Source: Roseburia hominis
GTDB taxonomy: Bacteria > Bacillota > Clostridia > Lachnospirales > Lachnospiraceae
Direction of reading: 5' to 3'
Assembly: GCA_021771815.1 (NCBI GenBank)
Contig: JAETOE010000008.1
Coordinates: forward strand, 118,946-182,945
Length of the DNA stretch: 64,000 nt
Positions 52,887 to 62,474 of this stretch are shown piece by piece. The position numbers and the translations under genes are program-made. The notes beneath the pieces were generated by a model. It did not search any database. It was not told where the DNA came from and saw nothing but the letters and a program-made list of their open reading frames with translations. The stretch's first letter is position 1. Each line of letters opens with the position of its first letter.

Positions 52887-54197
52887 ATGAAAAGGAAAAT
52901 GAGTTTATTGCTGTGCGGTGTTTTGACGCTCGGATGTCTTACGGGATGCGGGAACGATGCACAGCCGGGAAGCGAAACGGCAGGAACGGCAGAAGGTGCA
53001 CAGACGGCGGAAGGCACGGAGGCGGCGGGAAATGATGCGGCTGCAGATGCAGGGGCCTCCGGGGAGGTTGTCGAAGTGAAGATCTGGCATGACGGGGATG
53101 AGAGCATTATGCAGACGATTGCCGACTGTGCGAATGAGCAGCTTGCGGCGGAATCCGTGCATGTGACCTTTGAGAAGAAGACGGGACTGACCGATCAGCT
53201 TCAGCTATATGGAACGGATGAAGCGAACGGACCGGATATGTACCTGTATGCGCATGATTCGCTTGGAACCTTTGCGGAGATGGGAATTTTAGCACCGATT
53301 ACAGACGTCATTGGCGATGAGGTGCTTGGCGAAATGCTCCCGATGACCGTGGAAGCCGGAACGTACAAGGATACGCAGTATCTGATGCCGGTCTACTATG
53401 AGACGTTGCTCTTTATGTACAATAAGGAGCTTTGGGAGGGCGAAGTGCCGGATACGACAGAGGATCTGTATGAGTATATGGCGGCGCACACCGATGTGGA
53501 TGCTGGAACCTACGCGGTCGTCAACCAGCATTCCACGGCGTACAATGTAGCGCCGTTCATCAACGGCTTTGGAGCCTTCATCATTGATAAAGACGCGAAT
53601 CCCGGTTTAAATACGCCGGAGATGATAGAGGCAATTACATATAACCAGAAATTCGCGGCATTGCAGGCAGACGGCGATTACAATACCGTGACAGCATTGT
53701 TCAATGAAGGAAAAGCGGCGGCGATCATCGGGGGACCGTGGCTGGTATCCGGCATCAGGGAGGCGGGAATCGACCTTGGGATCAAATCTCTTTCCGACTT
53801 CACGCTGCCGAATGGAAATGCACTTGCACCGTATTCCGGCGTGCAGAGCATCGGCGTCTTAAAGTATGCGGCTGAAAATAAGAAGGATGCCGTTGCAAAG
53901 GTGCTGACGGCAATCGCAAGTCCAGAGGTGGGAATCGCGCTTGCAAACCAGTCGAACTGCGCTCCGGCGAACGGCAAGGCATACGCGGATGAAAACGTCG
54001 CTGCAAACGAGATGATTATGGCGATGAAGGTGACGGCGGAGACGGCACAGCCGATGCCGAACATTCCGCAGATGAGCGTGATGTGGGGACCGGCAGAAAG
54101 CCTGCTTGCAGCCGTAAATAAATCCGGCGCAGATGTGGAGGAATCCGCCAAGCAGTATCAGAATGAGGCGCTCACTGCAATCGCAGATATGCAGTAG
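52887..54197 (+). CDS. Sugar ABC transporter substrate-binding lipoprotein
   Basis: This 436-residue solute-binding protein is of the maltose/maltodextrin group (family 1). It has the lipoprotein signal MKRKMSLLLCGVLTLGCLTG with the lipobox Cys next, then an Ala/Glu/Thr-rich linker (about 25-58). The binding domain has VKIWHDGDESIMQTI, GPDMYLYAHDSLGTFAEMGI, KAAAIIGGPWLVSGI and AYADENVAANEMIM. The ATG at 52887 gives a clean signal peptide; an ATG at 52875 is also in frame. A long hairpin separates it from the permease genes and may keep its mRNA in excess. Confidence 0.93.
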   Translation: MKRKMSLLLCGVLTLGCLTGCGNDAQPGSETAGTAEGAQTAEGTEAAGNDAAADAGASGEVVEVKIWHDGDESIMQTIADCANEQLAAESVHVTFEKKTGLTDQLQLYGTDEANGPDMYLYAHDSLGTFAEMGILAPITDVIGDEVLGEMLPMTVEAGTYKDTQYLMPVYYETLLFMYNKELWEGEVPDTTEDLYEYMAAHTDVDAGTYAVVNQHSTAYNVAPFINGFGAFIIDKDANPGLNTPEMIEAITYNQKFAALQADGDYNTVTALFNEGKAAAIIGGPWLVSGIREAGIDLGIKSLSDFTLPNGNALAPYSGVQSIGVLKYAAENKKDAVAKVLTAIASPEVGIALANQSNCAPANGKAYADENVAANEMIMAMKVTAETAQPMPNIPQMSVMWGPAESLLAAVNKSGADVEESAKQYQNEALTAIADMQ

Positions 54198-54204
54198 GAA
54201 AGCA

Positions 54205-54267
54205 GGGCAGGATGGATGTGCAGGCGTAAGCGTTAAGTAATCCTATACGCATTCGTCCGTCCTGCCC
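54205..54267 (+). promoter_or_regulatory. Long hairpin between binding-protein and permease genes
   Basis: GGGCAGGATGGATG (54205-54218) pairs with CGTCCGTCCTGCCC (54254-54267), 14 bp with two G-U pairs. No T-run follows. It fits an mRNA-stabilising or partial attenuator element, as in other malE-malF spacers. Confidence 0.7.
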
Positions 54268-54297
54268 CAAGTTTAAGAAAGTAGAAAGAGATTAAGT

Positions 54298-55191
54298 ATG
54301 AAACAGAAACGAAAGCTTACACCGTATTTATACAGCGCACCGGCATTTCTTTTGATTGCGCTGGTCATCGTATTTCCCATTCTTTATACAGCATATATTT
54401 CGCTGACAAATATGAATCTGTTTCACTGGGCAGATTATGAGATCATTGGGCTTGAGAATTACGTGAGAGCGCTGACGAAGGTTGATTCAGGATTCCTGTC
54501 GGCACTGTTGGTGACGATGCTCTGGACGGTGCTTAATATGGTGATACAGGTGGTGGCGGCATACTTTATCGCACTCGGACTGAACCGTGAAGGGTTAAAA
54601 GGAAGGCGCATCTATAAGACACTGCTCATGTTTCCATGGGCAATGCCCGCCTATGTGTCGATTCTTCTCTGGCGTGTGGGAATCTACAATACGGAATTTG
54701 GATTATTAAATAAGATACTTGTGGAAATCGGGCTGTCCAAAGTCAATTTTCTTTCCACAAATGTTCCGGCGTTTCTTTCCTGTATGGTCTTGAACCTGTG
54801 GATGGCGCTGCCGTTCATGATTATGATGATTGACGGTGCGCTGCAGAGTATTGACCGAAGCTATTATGAGAGTGCGGAGCTTGACGGAGCCGGATTCTGG
54901 GTAAAAAATATCCACATTACGATTCCTGCGTTGAAGGGCATTATCGCGCCATCAGTCATCATGACGACGTTTACCACATTTAAGCAGTTCGATATCGTAT
55001 ATCTTCTGACGATGCAGAAGGGGGCGTATTCGGGAGCAACTTTACAGACGGTCATTACCTACGCGCATCAGAATGCGTTCGTGTCAAACAATTACGGGCT
55101 GTCTTCGGCGGTGTCGATTATCATCTTTTTCATGATTATGGCGTTTTCGATCTTTACGAACCGCGGAGTGAAGGAGGAGAGCAATGAGTAA
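54298..55191 (+). CDS. Sugar ABC transporter permease, MalF type
   Basis: This 297-residue inner-membrane permease has six helices and the EAA loop (ESAELDGAGFWVKNIHITIP, then ALKGI). The first helix is LYSAPAFLLIALVIVFPILY. It pairs with the MalG-type protein that overlaps its end by 8 bp. Its ATPase is not in the operon; relatives commonly use a shared MsmK-like ATPase. Confidence 0.94.
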   Translation: MKQKRKLTPYLYSAPAFLLIALVIVFPILYTAYISLTNMNLFHWADYEIIGLENYVRALTKVDSGFLSALLVTMLWTVLNMVIQVVAAYFIALGLNREGLKGRRIYKTLLMFPWAMPAYVSILLWRVGIYNTEFGLLNKILVEIGLSKVNFLSTNVPAFLSCMVLNLWMALPFMIMMIDGALQSIDRSYYESAELDGAGFWVKNIHITIPALKGIIAPSVIMTTFTTFKQFDIVYLLTMQKGAYSGATLQTVITYAHQNAFVSNNYGLSSAVSIIIFFMIMAFSIFTNRGVKEESNE

Positions 55192-56029
55192 GAGAAAAGT
55201 AAAGAACCTGCTGCAGCTTGGCACACTGCATATCTTTTACATCCTTTTATGTTTTTTATCGCTGGTGCCGATTCTGTATGCTCTGCAGCTCTCCTTTAGC
55301 GGGAGCGGCGGGGCGCTGTCCTCCGGGTTATCCATATTGCCGCAGGATTTTACGCTGGACAATTACAGGAGAATTATTACAGAAAAACCGTTTCTGCGGT
55401 GGTTTTCCAATTCTGCGGTGCTTGCAGTTCTGACGATGGTGATCGCAATCGGCTTTGCAGTGGTGGCGGCGTACGCGTTTTCACGGTACCGTTTCCGCGG
55501 AAGGACGGGAATTTTAAAGGTGTTATTGCTGTTAAATGCGTTTCCGCAGATTTTGTCTATGTTCGCATTGTTTCGTCTGCTGAAGGAAATGCATATGCTG
55601 GACACAAAGCTTGGCCTTGTTATTATCTATGCCGGAAGTATGTGCATCTTTTCCATCTGGAATATGAAGGGCTATTTCGATACGATTCCGACGGAGATCG
55701 AGGAGGCATCCAAGATCGACGGGGCGAGTGATTTTCAGCTATTGTGGAAAATCGTCATGCCGCTTGCGCTTCCGGCAATTATCGTAACGGCGGTGATGGT
55801 GCTGATTTTTGTGTGGAACGAGTATCTGTTTTCCACAACATTTTTGCTGAATGAGAACAGCTATACGCTGGCGGGGGGACTTTATCAGCTACAGTCGAAC
55901 GATTACAGCAGAAGCTGGTCGATGTTTGCGGCGGCTGCGATTCTGGTATCGCTTCCGGTTCTGGTAATTTTCTTCTGTATTCAGAAATATATGGTTTCCG
56001 GGCTTACTGCGGGCGGAGTCAAAGGATAA
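55184..56029 (+). CDS. Sugar ABC transporter permease, MalG type
   Basis: This 281-residue partner permease has six helices and an EAA loop (EIEEASKIDGASDFQLLWKI, then VMPLALPAII). It ends in FCIQKYMVSGLTAGGVKG, the normal MalG-type tail. With the MalF-type protein it forms the channel for maltodextrin-like oligosaccharides. Confidence 0.94.
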   Translation: MSKRKVKNLLQLGTLHIFYILLCFLSLVPILYALQLSFSGSGGALSSGLSILPQDFTLDNYRRIITEKPFLRWFSNSAVLAVLTMVIAIGFAVVAAYAFSRYRFRGRTGILKVLLLLNAFPQILSMFALFRLLKEMHMLDTKLGLVIIYAGSMCIFSIWNMKGYFDTIPTEIEEASKIDGASDFQLLWKIVMPLALPAIIVTAVMVLIFVWNEYLFSTTFLLNENSYTLAGGLYQLQSNDYSRSWSMFAAAAILVSLPVLVIFFCIQKYMVSGLTAGGVKG

Positions 56030-56101
56030 TGTGGCGGGCGCTGCACCGAAATCGGCTGTGCAGATTAAGGTACGGCAGCTGTAACGAGATTGGAGAATGA
56101 G

Positions 56102-57943
56102 ATGAATAAGAGTGCAGTATTACATATACCGCTGTCACAGTATGCGTATGCACAGGATGAACACACGCTTATCATCCGTCTTAGAACGGAGAAGGGCGAC
56201 ATCAGGAAGTGTACGCTGTATTACGGTGACCGCGTAGATCCGGTTGAGCCGATTGCGGTAAAGGAACTTCCAATGTATAAGGCGGCAACGGATGATTTGT
56301 TTGATTATTACGAGACTGCGGTGAAGGATATTTATACACGGGTCTGCTACTATTTTCTGTTGGACGACGGGAGCGGGCAGGAATATTATTACGGACGTAA
56401 TTTCTGCGAGGAAATGACCTGCGGACGCACGGAATATTTTCAGTTTCCGTATATCAGAAGGGAGGATATTATAGACATCCCGGAGTGGGCGAAGGACATT
56501 GTGATGTATCACATTTTCCCAGACAGCTTTGCATCGGGGAAACGTACGCTGGACGGTATCGGAAAATGTATTACGCTGTCCGAGGGGGCGGATTCGGTCA
56601 GCCATCTGGGAGGTACATTAAACGGTGTCATGGAAAATCTGGATTACTTAAAGGCGCTTGGCGTAAACTGCATTTACTTAAATCCGATTTTTGCCGCAAA
56701 TTCTTATCACAAATATGACACGATAGATTATTTTGCAATCGATCCCTGTTTTGGGGAGCTTTCGGATTTAAAGGAATTGGTGCGGCGCTGCCACGAGAAC
56801 GGTATCCGTGTGATTCTGGATGGCGTTTTCAATCATTGCGGACCGGATTTCTTTGCGTTCCGCGATGTATTGGAAAAAGGGAAGGCATCGAAGTACTACG
56901 ATTGGTTCTACTATATGCCGGAACCGGTGGAGTACACAGACCCGCCAAGCTATGAGGCGTTCGCCTATGTCAAGGAAATGCCGAAGCTAAATACCGGGAA
57001 TCAGGGGGTTGCCGAGTATCTGTGTTCGGTGGGAACCTATTGGATCAAAGAGGCGGACATTGACGGCTGGCGCCTGGATGTTGCAAATGAGATCAACCAT
57101 GATTTCTGGCGCATGTTCCGCAGGGAAGTGCGCAAGGTGAAGCCGGATGTTTTCCTGATCGGAGAAATCTGGGAGGATGCGGGATGCTGGCTGTCGGGAG
57201 ATCAATTCGATTCTACGATGAATTACACCTTTTCGTATCTGTGCAGAGATTTTTTTGCGAAAGGCGTGATGTGTGTGTCGGAATTCGACGCGCAGATTCA
57301 GCGGATGATCATGCGTTATCCGTGGAGTGTCGCCCTTGCGCAGATGAATTTCCTTGATTCCCACGATGTGCCGAGATTCTTAAGCTACTGCGGCGGTGAC
57401 AGGAGAAAAATGGAACTTGCCTTTTTCTATCTGTTTATGGGCGTGGGCGTTCCTTCTATATTTTATGGGGACGAGTGTTATATAGAGGGAATGGCGGAAT
57501 GCGAGTACCGGAAGGCAATGCCGTGGAACGGGAAGGAAGACTGCGCCGGAACAATCGGACAGTGGAGCGCTATTCGCAGGGAGCACAGTGCGCTTCGCAG
57601 GGGAAGTTACCGCGGCGTGTACCGCGTGGATGAGCAGGGCGGCTACGGCTTTATACGGGAGGATGAGGAAGAGACGCTGCTTATCCTGCTGCATAACGGC
57701 GACGGCGAACATGTGATAGAGACGGAGCGGCTGCGGGAGCTGCTTGCAGGGACAAGGACAGACAGTGCGGCAGCAGCCGTAATCTGTGGAGCAGAGAGTG
57801 GAGATCGCATGGCAGTAGTTGAAACCGATATGGCAGAAAGCGGCTGGCAGTTTACAGATTTAAGCAACGGTAAAAAGGCGGAGGAGCAGATTCTTCTCGG
57901 CGCATATGAGGGGCGTGTTTTTCGGATTACAACCCCACAATAA
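56102..57943 (+). CDS. Alpha-amylase family (GH13) neopullulanase-like enzyme
   Basis: This 613-residue cytoplasmic glycoside hydrolase has no signal peptide. It has the GH13 catalytic barrel: DGVFNHCG, DGWRLDVANEI with nucleophile Asp326, GEIWED with acid/base Glu355, and FLDSHDVPR with the third carboxylate Asp422. An N-terminal beta domain (about 1-125) resembles those of neopullulanases and cyclomaltodextrinases, pointing to alpha-glucan oligosaccharides imported by the ABC transporter. The ATG at 56102 is behind TTGGAGAA; the TTG at 56090 is less likely. Confidence 0.92.
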   Translation: MNKSAVLHIPLSQYAYAQDEHTLIIRLRTEKGDIRKCTLYYGDRVDPVEPIAVKELPMYKAATDDLFDYYETAVKDIYTRVCYYFLLDDGSGQEYYYGRNFCEEMTCGRTEYFQFPYIRREDIIDIPEWAKDIVMYHIFPDSFASGKRTLDGIGKCITLSEGADSVSHLGGTLNGVMENLDYLKALGVNCIYLNPIFAANSYHKYDTIDYFAIDPCFGELSDLKELVRRCHENGIRVILDGVFNHCGPDFFAFRDVLEKGKASKYYDWFYYMPEPVEYTDPPSYEAFAYVKEMPKLNTGNQGVAEYLCSVGTYWIKEADIDGWRLDVANEINHDFWRMFRREVRKVKPDVFLIGEIWEDAGCWLSGDQFDSTMNYTFSYLCRDFFAKGVMCVSEFDAQIQRMIMRYPWSVALAQMNFLDSHDVPRFLSYCGGDRRKMELAFFYLFMGVGVPSIFYGDECYIEGMAECEYRKAMPWNGKEDCAGTIGQWSAIRREHSALRRGSYRGVYRVDEQGGYGFIREDEEETLLILLHNGDGEHVIETERLRELLAGTRTDSAAAAVICGAESGDRMAVVETDMAESGWQFTDLSNGKKAEEQILLGAYEGRVFRITTPQ

Positions 57944-58035
57944 AATACAAATTATGCCATGCGTGGCAATACCAATATTCCCTTTGTTTTCCTATACTAT
58001 TCTTAGAATAAAAAGGAAAGCAAGGGGATTTTTTT

Positions 58036-60435
58036 ATGCAGTATGGACATTTTGACAATGAGAAAAGAGAATATGTCATCGACCGTGTCGACCTGCCTGT
58101 CTCATGGACGAACTATCTCGGGGTGAAGGATATGTGCGTTGTGGTAAATCATACGGCGGGCGGCTATATGTTCTACAAGACGCCGGAATACCACAGGGTG
58201 ACGCGATTCCGCGGAAATGCGGTTCCGATGGACCGTCCGGGACACTATGTGTATCTTAGGGATGCAGAGGACGGCGATTACTGGAGCGTTTCATGGCAGC
58301 CGGTCGGTAAACCGCTCGATCAGGCAAAATACACCTGCCGCCACGGGATGAGCTATTCCGTTTATGAGTGCGATTACAAGGGGATTAAAGCAAGCCAGAC
58401 ACTTGTAGTACCCATGAATGACACTGTGGAATTGTGGGATGTGAAGTTGAAAAATACGAGCGACAGAGAGCGCAGATTGTCGGTATTTTCTTACTGTGAG
58501 TTTTCATTCCACCACATTATGATCGATAACCAGAATTTCCAGATGAGCCTTTACTGTGCGGGTTCTTCTTATGAGGACGGCATCATCGAGCACGACCTCT
58601 TCTATGAGGAGTTCGGCTATCAGTATTTCACGGCAAACGTGGAGCCGGACGGCTTTGACTGTCTGCGCGATACCTTTTTGGGACGTTATCGCACGGAGGA
58701 TAATCCTATCGCGGTGGAGACCGGAAAATGCAGCGGTTCAAAGGAACTTGGAAACAACCACTGCGGCAGCCTGCAAAAGGATCTGGTGTTGGCGCCGGGC
58801 GAGGAAGTGCGCATTATATTTATGCTCGGCGAGGGCGACAGAGCCTGCGGCAGAAAAATGCGTGAGAAGTACTCTGATTTTTCGAATGTGGATGCAGTCT
58901 ACACAGAACTTGCCGCATACTGGGAGGATAAATTTGCAAGACTCCAGATTCAGACGCCGAACGAGGGAATGAACACGATGATCAATACGTGGAATCTCTA
59001 TCAGGCGGAGGTCAACATCATGTTCTCGCGGTTCGCCTCTTTCATCGAGGTCGGAGGAAGAACGGGACTTGGCTACCGCGATACGGCGCAGGATGCAATG
59101 ACGATTCCTCACTCGAACCCGGAGAAATGCGGACAGCGTATCGTGGAACTGCTGCGCGGACTGACGACAAAGGGTTATGGTCTGCACCTGTTCCAGCCGG
59201 AATGGTTCGATCCTGACAGTAAAAAGGAAAAGAAAAAGCCGTTCAAATCGCCGACGGTCATTCCGACGGTGAACAGCGCAGATATCGTGCACGGCATCGA
59301 GGACGCCTGCTCGGACGATGCGCTTTGGCTGGTTCCGTCCATTGTCGAATATATCAAGGAGACGGGGGATATCGCATTTGCGGATAAGGTCGTGACCTAC
59401 GCCGACGGCGGAGAGGGTACGGTCTATGAGCATATGATGCGCATTCTTGATTTCTCCGCGGAGCAGGTCGGAGCGACCGGAATCTGCAAAGGACTTCGCG
59501 CAGACTGGAACGACTGCTTAAACCTTGGCGGCGGGGAAAGCGCGATGGTGTCCTTCCTGCACTACTGGGCGATCAGCAATTTCCTGGAGCTTGCGGAATA
59601 TCTCGGACGGACGGCGGATGTAGAAAAATATACCGCGATGCAGGAGAAGGTACATAAGGTCTGCAATGAGGAGCTTTGGGATAAGGAATGGTTCATCCGT
59701 GGCGTGACGAAGAACGGCAAGAAAATCGGAACCTCCGAGGATCAGGAAGGAAAGGTACATCTTGAATCGAATACGTGGGCGGTTCTCTCGGGAGCAGCGG
59801 ATGTGGAAAAGGGAAAACAGGCGATGGATTCCGTGGATAAATACCTTTTCACGGAGTACGGTATTCTGTTGAACGCACCGTCCTACACCGTGCCGGACGA
59901 TGACATCGGTTTTGTCACGAGAGTTTATCCGGGACTGAAAGAGAACGGTTCGATCTTCTCGCATCCGAATCCGTGGGCGTGGGCAGCGGAGTGCGTGCTT
60001 GGACGCGGCGACCGTGCGATGAAATTCTACAATGCGCTTTGTCCTTATTATCAGAACGACAAGATCGAGATTCGGGAATCCGAGCCGTATTCTTACTGCC
60101 AGTTCATTATGGGAAAGGATCACACGGCGTTCGGACGTGCGCGTCATCCGTTCATGACAGGAAGCGGCGGTTGGGCGTATTTCTCCGCGACCAGATATAT
60201 GCTTGGCATCCGCCCGAGCTTTGAGGAGCTTTCCGTAAATCCGTGTATTCCGGCAGATTGGAAGGAATTTTCGGCGGTGCGCAGATGGAGAGACGCTGAA
60301 TTTGACATTCGGGTAGAGAATCCCACCGGCGTGATGAAGGGCGTGAAGGAAGTATTTCTGGACGGAGAAAAAGTAGCGCATATTCCGGTGCAGGAGCCGG
60401 GAACAAAGCATGCGGTAGTTGTCGTCATGGGATAG
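58036..60435 (+). CDS. GH94 disaccharide phosphorylase (cellobiose/chitobiose type)
   Basis: This 799-residue protein of the GH94 family phosphorolyses beta-linked disaccharides to a hexose 1-phosphate plus a sugar. It has the N-terminal beta-sandwich, the (alpha/alpha)6 barrel with RDTAQDAMTIPHSNPEKC, and the catalytic Asp in LRADWNDCLNL, which falls at residue 490. That is the number of the general acid in known cellobiose phosphorylases. Cellobiose and N,N'-diacetylchitobiose types cannot be separated by eye. Its beta-specificity differs from the alpha-glucan GH13 next to it. It lies 92 bp after GH13; the small hairpin TGCCA/TGGCA at 57955 is between them. Confidence 0.9.
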   Translation: MQYGHFDNEKREYVIDRVDLPVSWTNYLGVKDMCVVVNHTAGGYMFYKTPEYHRVTRFRGNAVPMDRPGHYVYLRDAEDGDYWSVSWQPVGKPLDQAKYTCRHGMSYSVYECDYKGIKASQTLVVPMNDTVELWDVKLKNTSDRERRLSVFSYCEFSFHHIMIDNQNFQMSLYCAGSSYEDGIIEHDLFYEEFGYQYFTANVEPDGFDCLRDTFLGRYRTEDNPIAVETGKCSGSKELGNNHCGSLQKDLVLAPGEEVRIIFMLGEGDRACGRKMREKYSDFSNVDAVYTELAAYWEDKFARLQIQTPNEGMNTMINTWNLYQAEVNIMFSRFASFIEVGGRTGLGYRDTAQDAMTIPHSNPEKCGQRIVELLRGLTTKGYGLHLFQPEWFDPDSKKEKKKPFKSPTVIPTVNSADIVHGIEDACSDDALWLVPSIVEYIKETGDIAFADKVVTYADGGEGTVYEHMMRILDFSAEQVGATGICKGLRADWNDCLNLGGGESAMVSFLHYWAISNFLELAEYLGRTADVEKYTAMQEKVHKVCNEELWDKEWFIRGVTKNGKKIGTSEDQEGKVHLESNTWAVLSGAADVEKGKQAMDSVDKYLFTEYGILLNAPSYTVPDDDIGFVTRVYPGLKENGSIFSHPNPWAWAAECVLGRGDRAMKFYNALCPYYQNDKIEIRESEPYSYCQFIMGKDHTAFGRARHPFMTGSGGWAYFSATRYMLGIRPSFEELSVNPCIPADWKEFSAVRRWRDAEFDIRVENPTGVMKGVKEVFLDGEKVAHIPVQEPGTKHAVVVVMG

Positions 60436-60472
60436 AAAGAGAAATAGATAGAAGCAGAAAGGGGATTTGATT

Positions 60473-61885
60473 ATGATTAAATTTGGAACAGGCGGTTTCC
60501 GCGCCGTGATCGGAGAGGATTTCACAAAGGCAAATATACAGCTTTTGGCGCAGGGGCTTGTCAACAAGATGAAGAGCGAAGGTGTGACTGAGCAGGGAAT
60601 TGTGATGGGCTATGACAGACGCTTTCTCTCGAAGGAAGCGATGCAGTGGGCGGCGCAGGTATTCGCGGCGGCGCACATCAAGGCGTATCTCATCAACAAG
60701 TCCTCGCCGACACCGCTCGTGATGTTCTATGTGATGAAGCATGAATTTCCTTACGGTATGATGATTACGGCGAGCCATAACCCGGCGATTTATAACGGCG
60801 TTAAGGTGTTTACGGCGGGCGGACGCGACGCGGATGAGATTCAGACGAAGGATCTTGAGGATTATATTTCCGATATTGCACCGGACGGTGTAAGTGCGGT
60901 AAGCTATGAGGACGGAAAAGCGTCGGGATATATCGAAGAGATTTATCCGCTGAACGAATATCTGGACAACATTATCGCTTCCGTAAATATGGATGCGATC
61001 CGCGAGGCAGGCTTGAAGGTCGCACTCGACCCGATGTACGGCGTGAGCGAGACTTCGCTTAAGACGATTCTGTTGACGGCACGCTGCGAGGTCGCGACGA
61101 TTCATGACAGACACGATACGCTGTTCGGAGGAAAGCTCCCGGCGCCGTCCGCATCGACGCTGCATTCCCTGCAGAATTATGTAGTCGAGAAAGGCTTTGA
61201 CATTGGAATCGCGACGGACGGGGACGCTGACCGTATCGGCGTGATTGACGATCAGGGTAATTTCCTGCATCCGAACGATATCCTGGTACTGCTGTATTAC
61301 TACCTTGTAAAGTTCAAGGGCTGGCATGGTCCGGTCGTCCGCAATATTGCGACGACTCATATGCTCGATAAGGTCGCGGCGCAGTTCGGCGAGACATGTT
61401 ACGAGGTTCCGGTCGGCTTTAAGTATGTTTCTGCAAAGATGCAGGAGACGGGAGCGATCATCGGCGGCGAATCCTCCGGTGGACTTACCGTGCACGGACA
61501 TATTAACGGAAAAGACGGTATCTATGCGGCGGCGCTTTTGATCGAAATGCTCGCAGTGACCGGAAGAAAGCTCTCCGAGATCATGAAGGACATTCACGAG
61601 GAGTGCGGAGAAATCTACATGGAGGAGCGTGATTACAAGTTCACGGAGGAGAAGAAGACTTCCATGTTAAAGACGCTGATGGAGCAGAAGCTTCTTCCCG
61701 AACTGCCGGAAGAGATCGACCATATCTCCTATCTGGACGGAAGCAAGGTCTACTTTAAGAACGGCGGCTGGGTCATCGCCCGCTTCTCCGGTACGGAACC
61801 GCTGCTGCGCATCTTCTGTGAGATGCCGGAAGCTTCGGATGCTGCAAAAATCTGTGATATTTATGAGGAGTTTTTGGGACTGTAA
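60473..61885 (+). CDS. Phosphoglucomutase/phosphomannomutase family protein
   Basis: This 470-residue alpha-D-phosphohexomutase interconverts sugar 1- and 6-phosphates. It has the phosphoserine loop TASHNPAIYNGVK with Ser101, metal loop TDGDADRIGVID, sugar loop GGESSGGLTV and phosphate loop RFSGTEPLLRIF. It would convert the hexose 1-phosphate from the GH94 phosphorylase into the 6-phosphate for glycolysis. The ATG at 60473 follows AAAGGGGA. A terminator closes the locus. Confidence 0.94.
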   Translation: MIKFGTGGFRAVIGEDFTKANIQLLAQGLVNKMKSEGVTEQGIVMGYDRRFLSKEAMQWAAQVFAAAHIKAYLINKSSPTPLVMFYVMKHEFPYGMMITASHNPAIYNGVKVFTAGGRDADEIQTKDLEDYISDIAPDGVSAVSYEDGKASGYIEEIYPLNEYLDNIIASVNMDAIREAGLKVALDPMYGVSETSLKTILLTARCEVATIHDRHDTLFGGKLPAPSASTLHSLQNYVVEKGFDIGIATDGDADRIGVIDDQGNFLHPNDILVLLYYYLVKFKGWHGPVVRNIATTHMLDKVAAQFGETCYEVPVGFKYVSAKMQETGAIIGGESSGGLTVHGHINGKDGIYAAALLIEMLAVTGRKLSEIMKDIHEECGEIYMEERDYKFTEEKKTSMLKTLMEQKLLPELPEEIDHISYLDGSKVYFKNGGWVIARFSGTEPLLRIFCEMPEASDAAKICDIYEEFLGL

Positions 61886-61930
61886 TAGATAAGTTGAAGT
61901 ATTAGAAGTATATGTTTAGTTATGTATGGG

Positions 61931-61974
61931 ATGCCGTATTCTGATTGTTGTTTGGTCGGAATACGGCATTTTTG
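61931..61974 (+). terminator. Terminator after the phosphohexomutase gene
   Basis: ATGCCGTATTC (61931-61941) pairs with GAATACGGCAT (61959-61969), followed by TTTT. Confidence 0.92.
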
Positions 61975-62113
61975 TGTGGGAGTTTTTCGGTGTTGAGCGG
62001 AGGAATTTGTGTAGAAGTTTTTGGCTGTTGAACAAGGGATTATGAGTGAGAACTTTTGTCTGCTGAATATAGGATTATAAGTGAGAGGGGTTCTATGTTC
62101 AGTGGCTATGCGA
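61974..62113 (+). repeat. Degenerate 35-nt tandem repeats in the AT-rich spacer
   Basis: Units begin at 61974, 62009 and 62044, with a weaker fourth at 62079. Shared parts are GTG-x-GA(A/G)-x-TTTTT at the start, TGTTGA in the middle and GGATTA at the end. They follow a terminator, and no reading frame runs through them. The rest of the 61886-62474 gap is AT-rich. Confidence 0.6.
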
Positions 62114-62205
62114 GGAAGTTTTTTGTAATTAAACGGTGGGATTATAAATTAGAGCATGAATATATTTTTTAGGAAAAAAGGCATAAAAATAGTTCTTATT
62201 CCCTA

Positions 62206-62234
62206 TTGTAGTTGAATTAATGTAATTTTATAAT
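62206..62234 (+). promoter_or_regulatory. Putative promoter of the RHS gene
   Basis: TTGTAG (62206-62211), a 17-bp spacer, then TATAAT (62229-62234). This gives a leader of about 235 nt. Confidence 0.6.
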
Positions 62235-62335
62235 AGAAACTATATTTACAGTTGTAACGCATGTATGGTGGTAAGATATAAGAAGTGTGTTAGAAGGACA
62301 AAAATTCAAGAGCGTACAAACGTAGCGAGCGACTG

Positions 62336-62465
62336 AACACAGGGAAAACACACAGAACGTCAGGAAAACAGATAGATGAAGGAGAACAGACAGAAAACAG
62401 ACAGACCGAAGAAAGCAAATAGACCGAATAAAACAAGCAGATCAAATAAAATAGCCAGATCGGAG
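62336..62465 (+). repeat. A-rich imperfect repeats in the RHS leader
   Basis: Variants of AAAACAGACAGACCGA recur about seven times at roughly 16-22 nt spacing up to the ribosome site. The strand is purine-rich and nearly free of T. No coding frame is convincing. Confidence 0.5.
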
Positions 62466-62474
62466 AAAATATAA

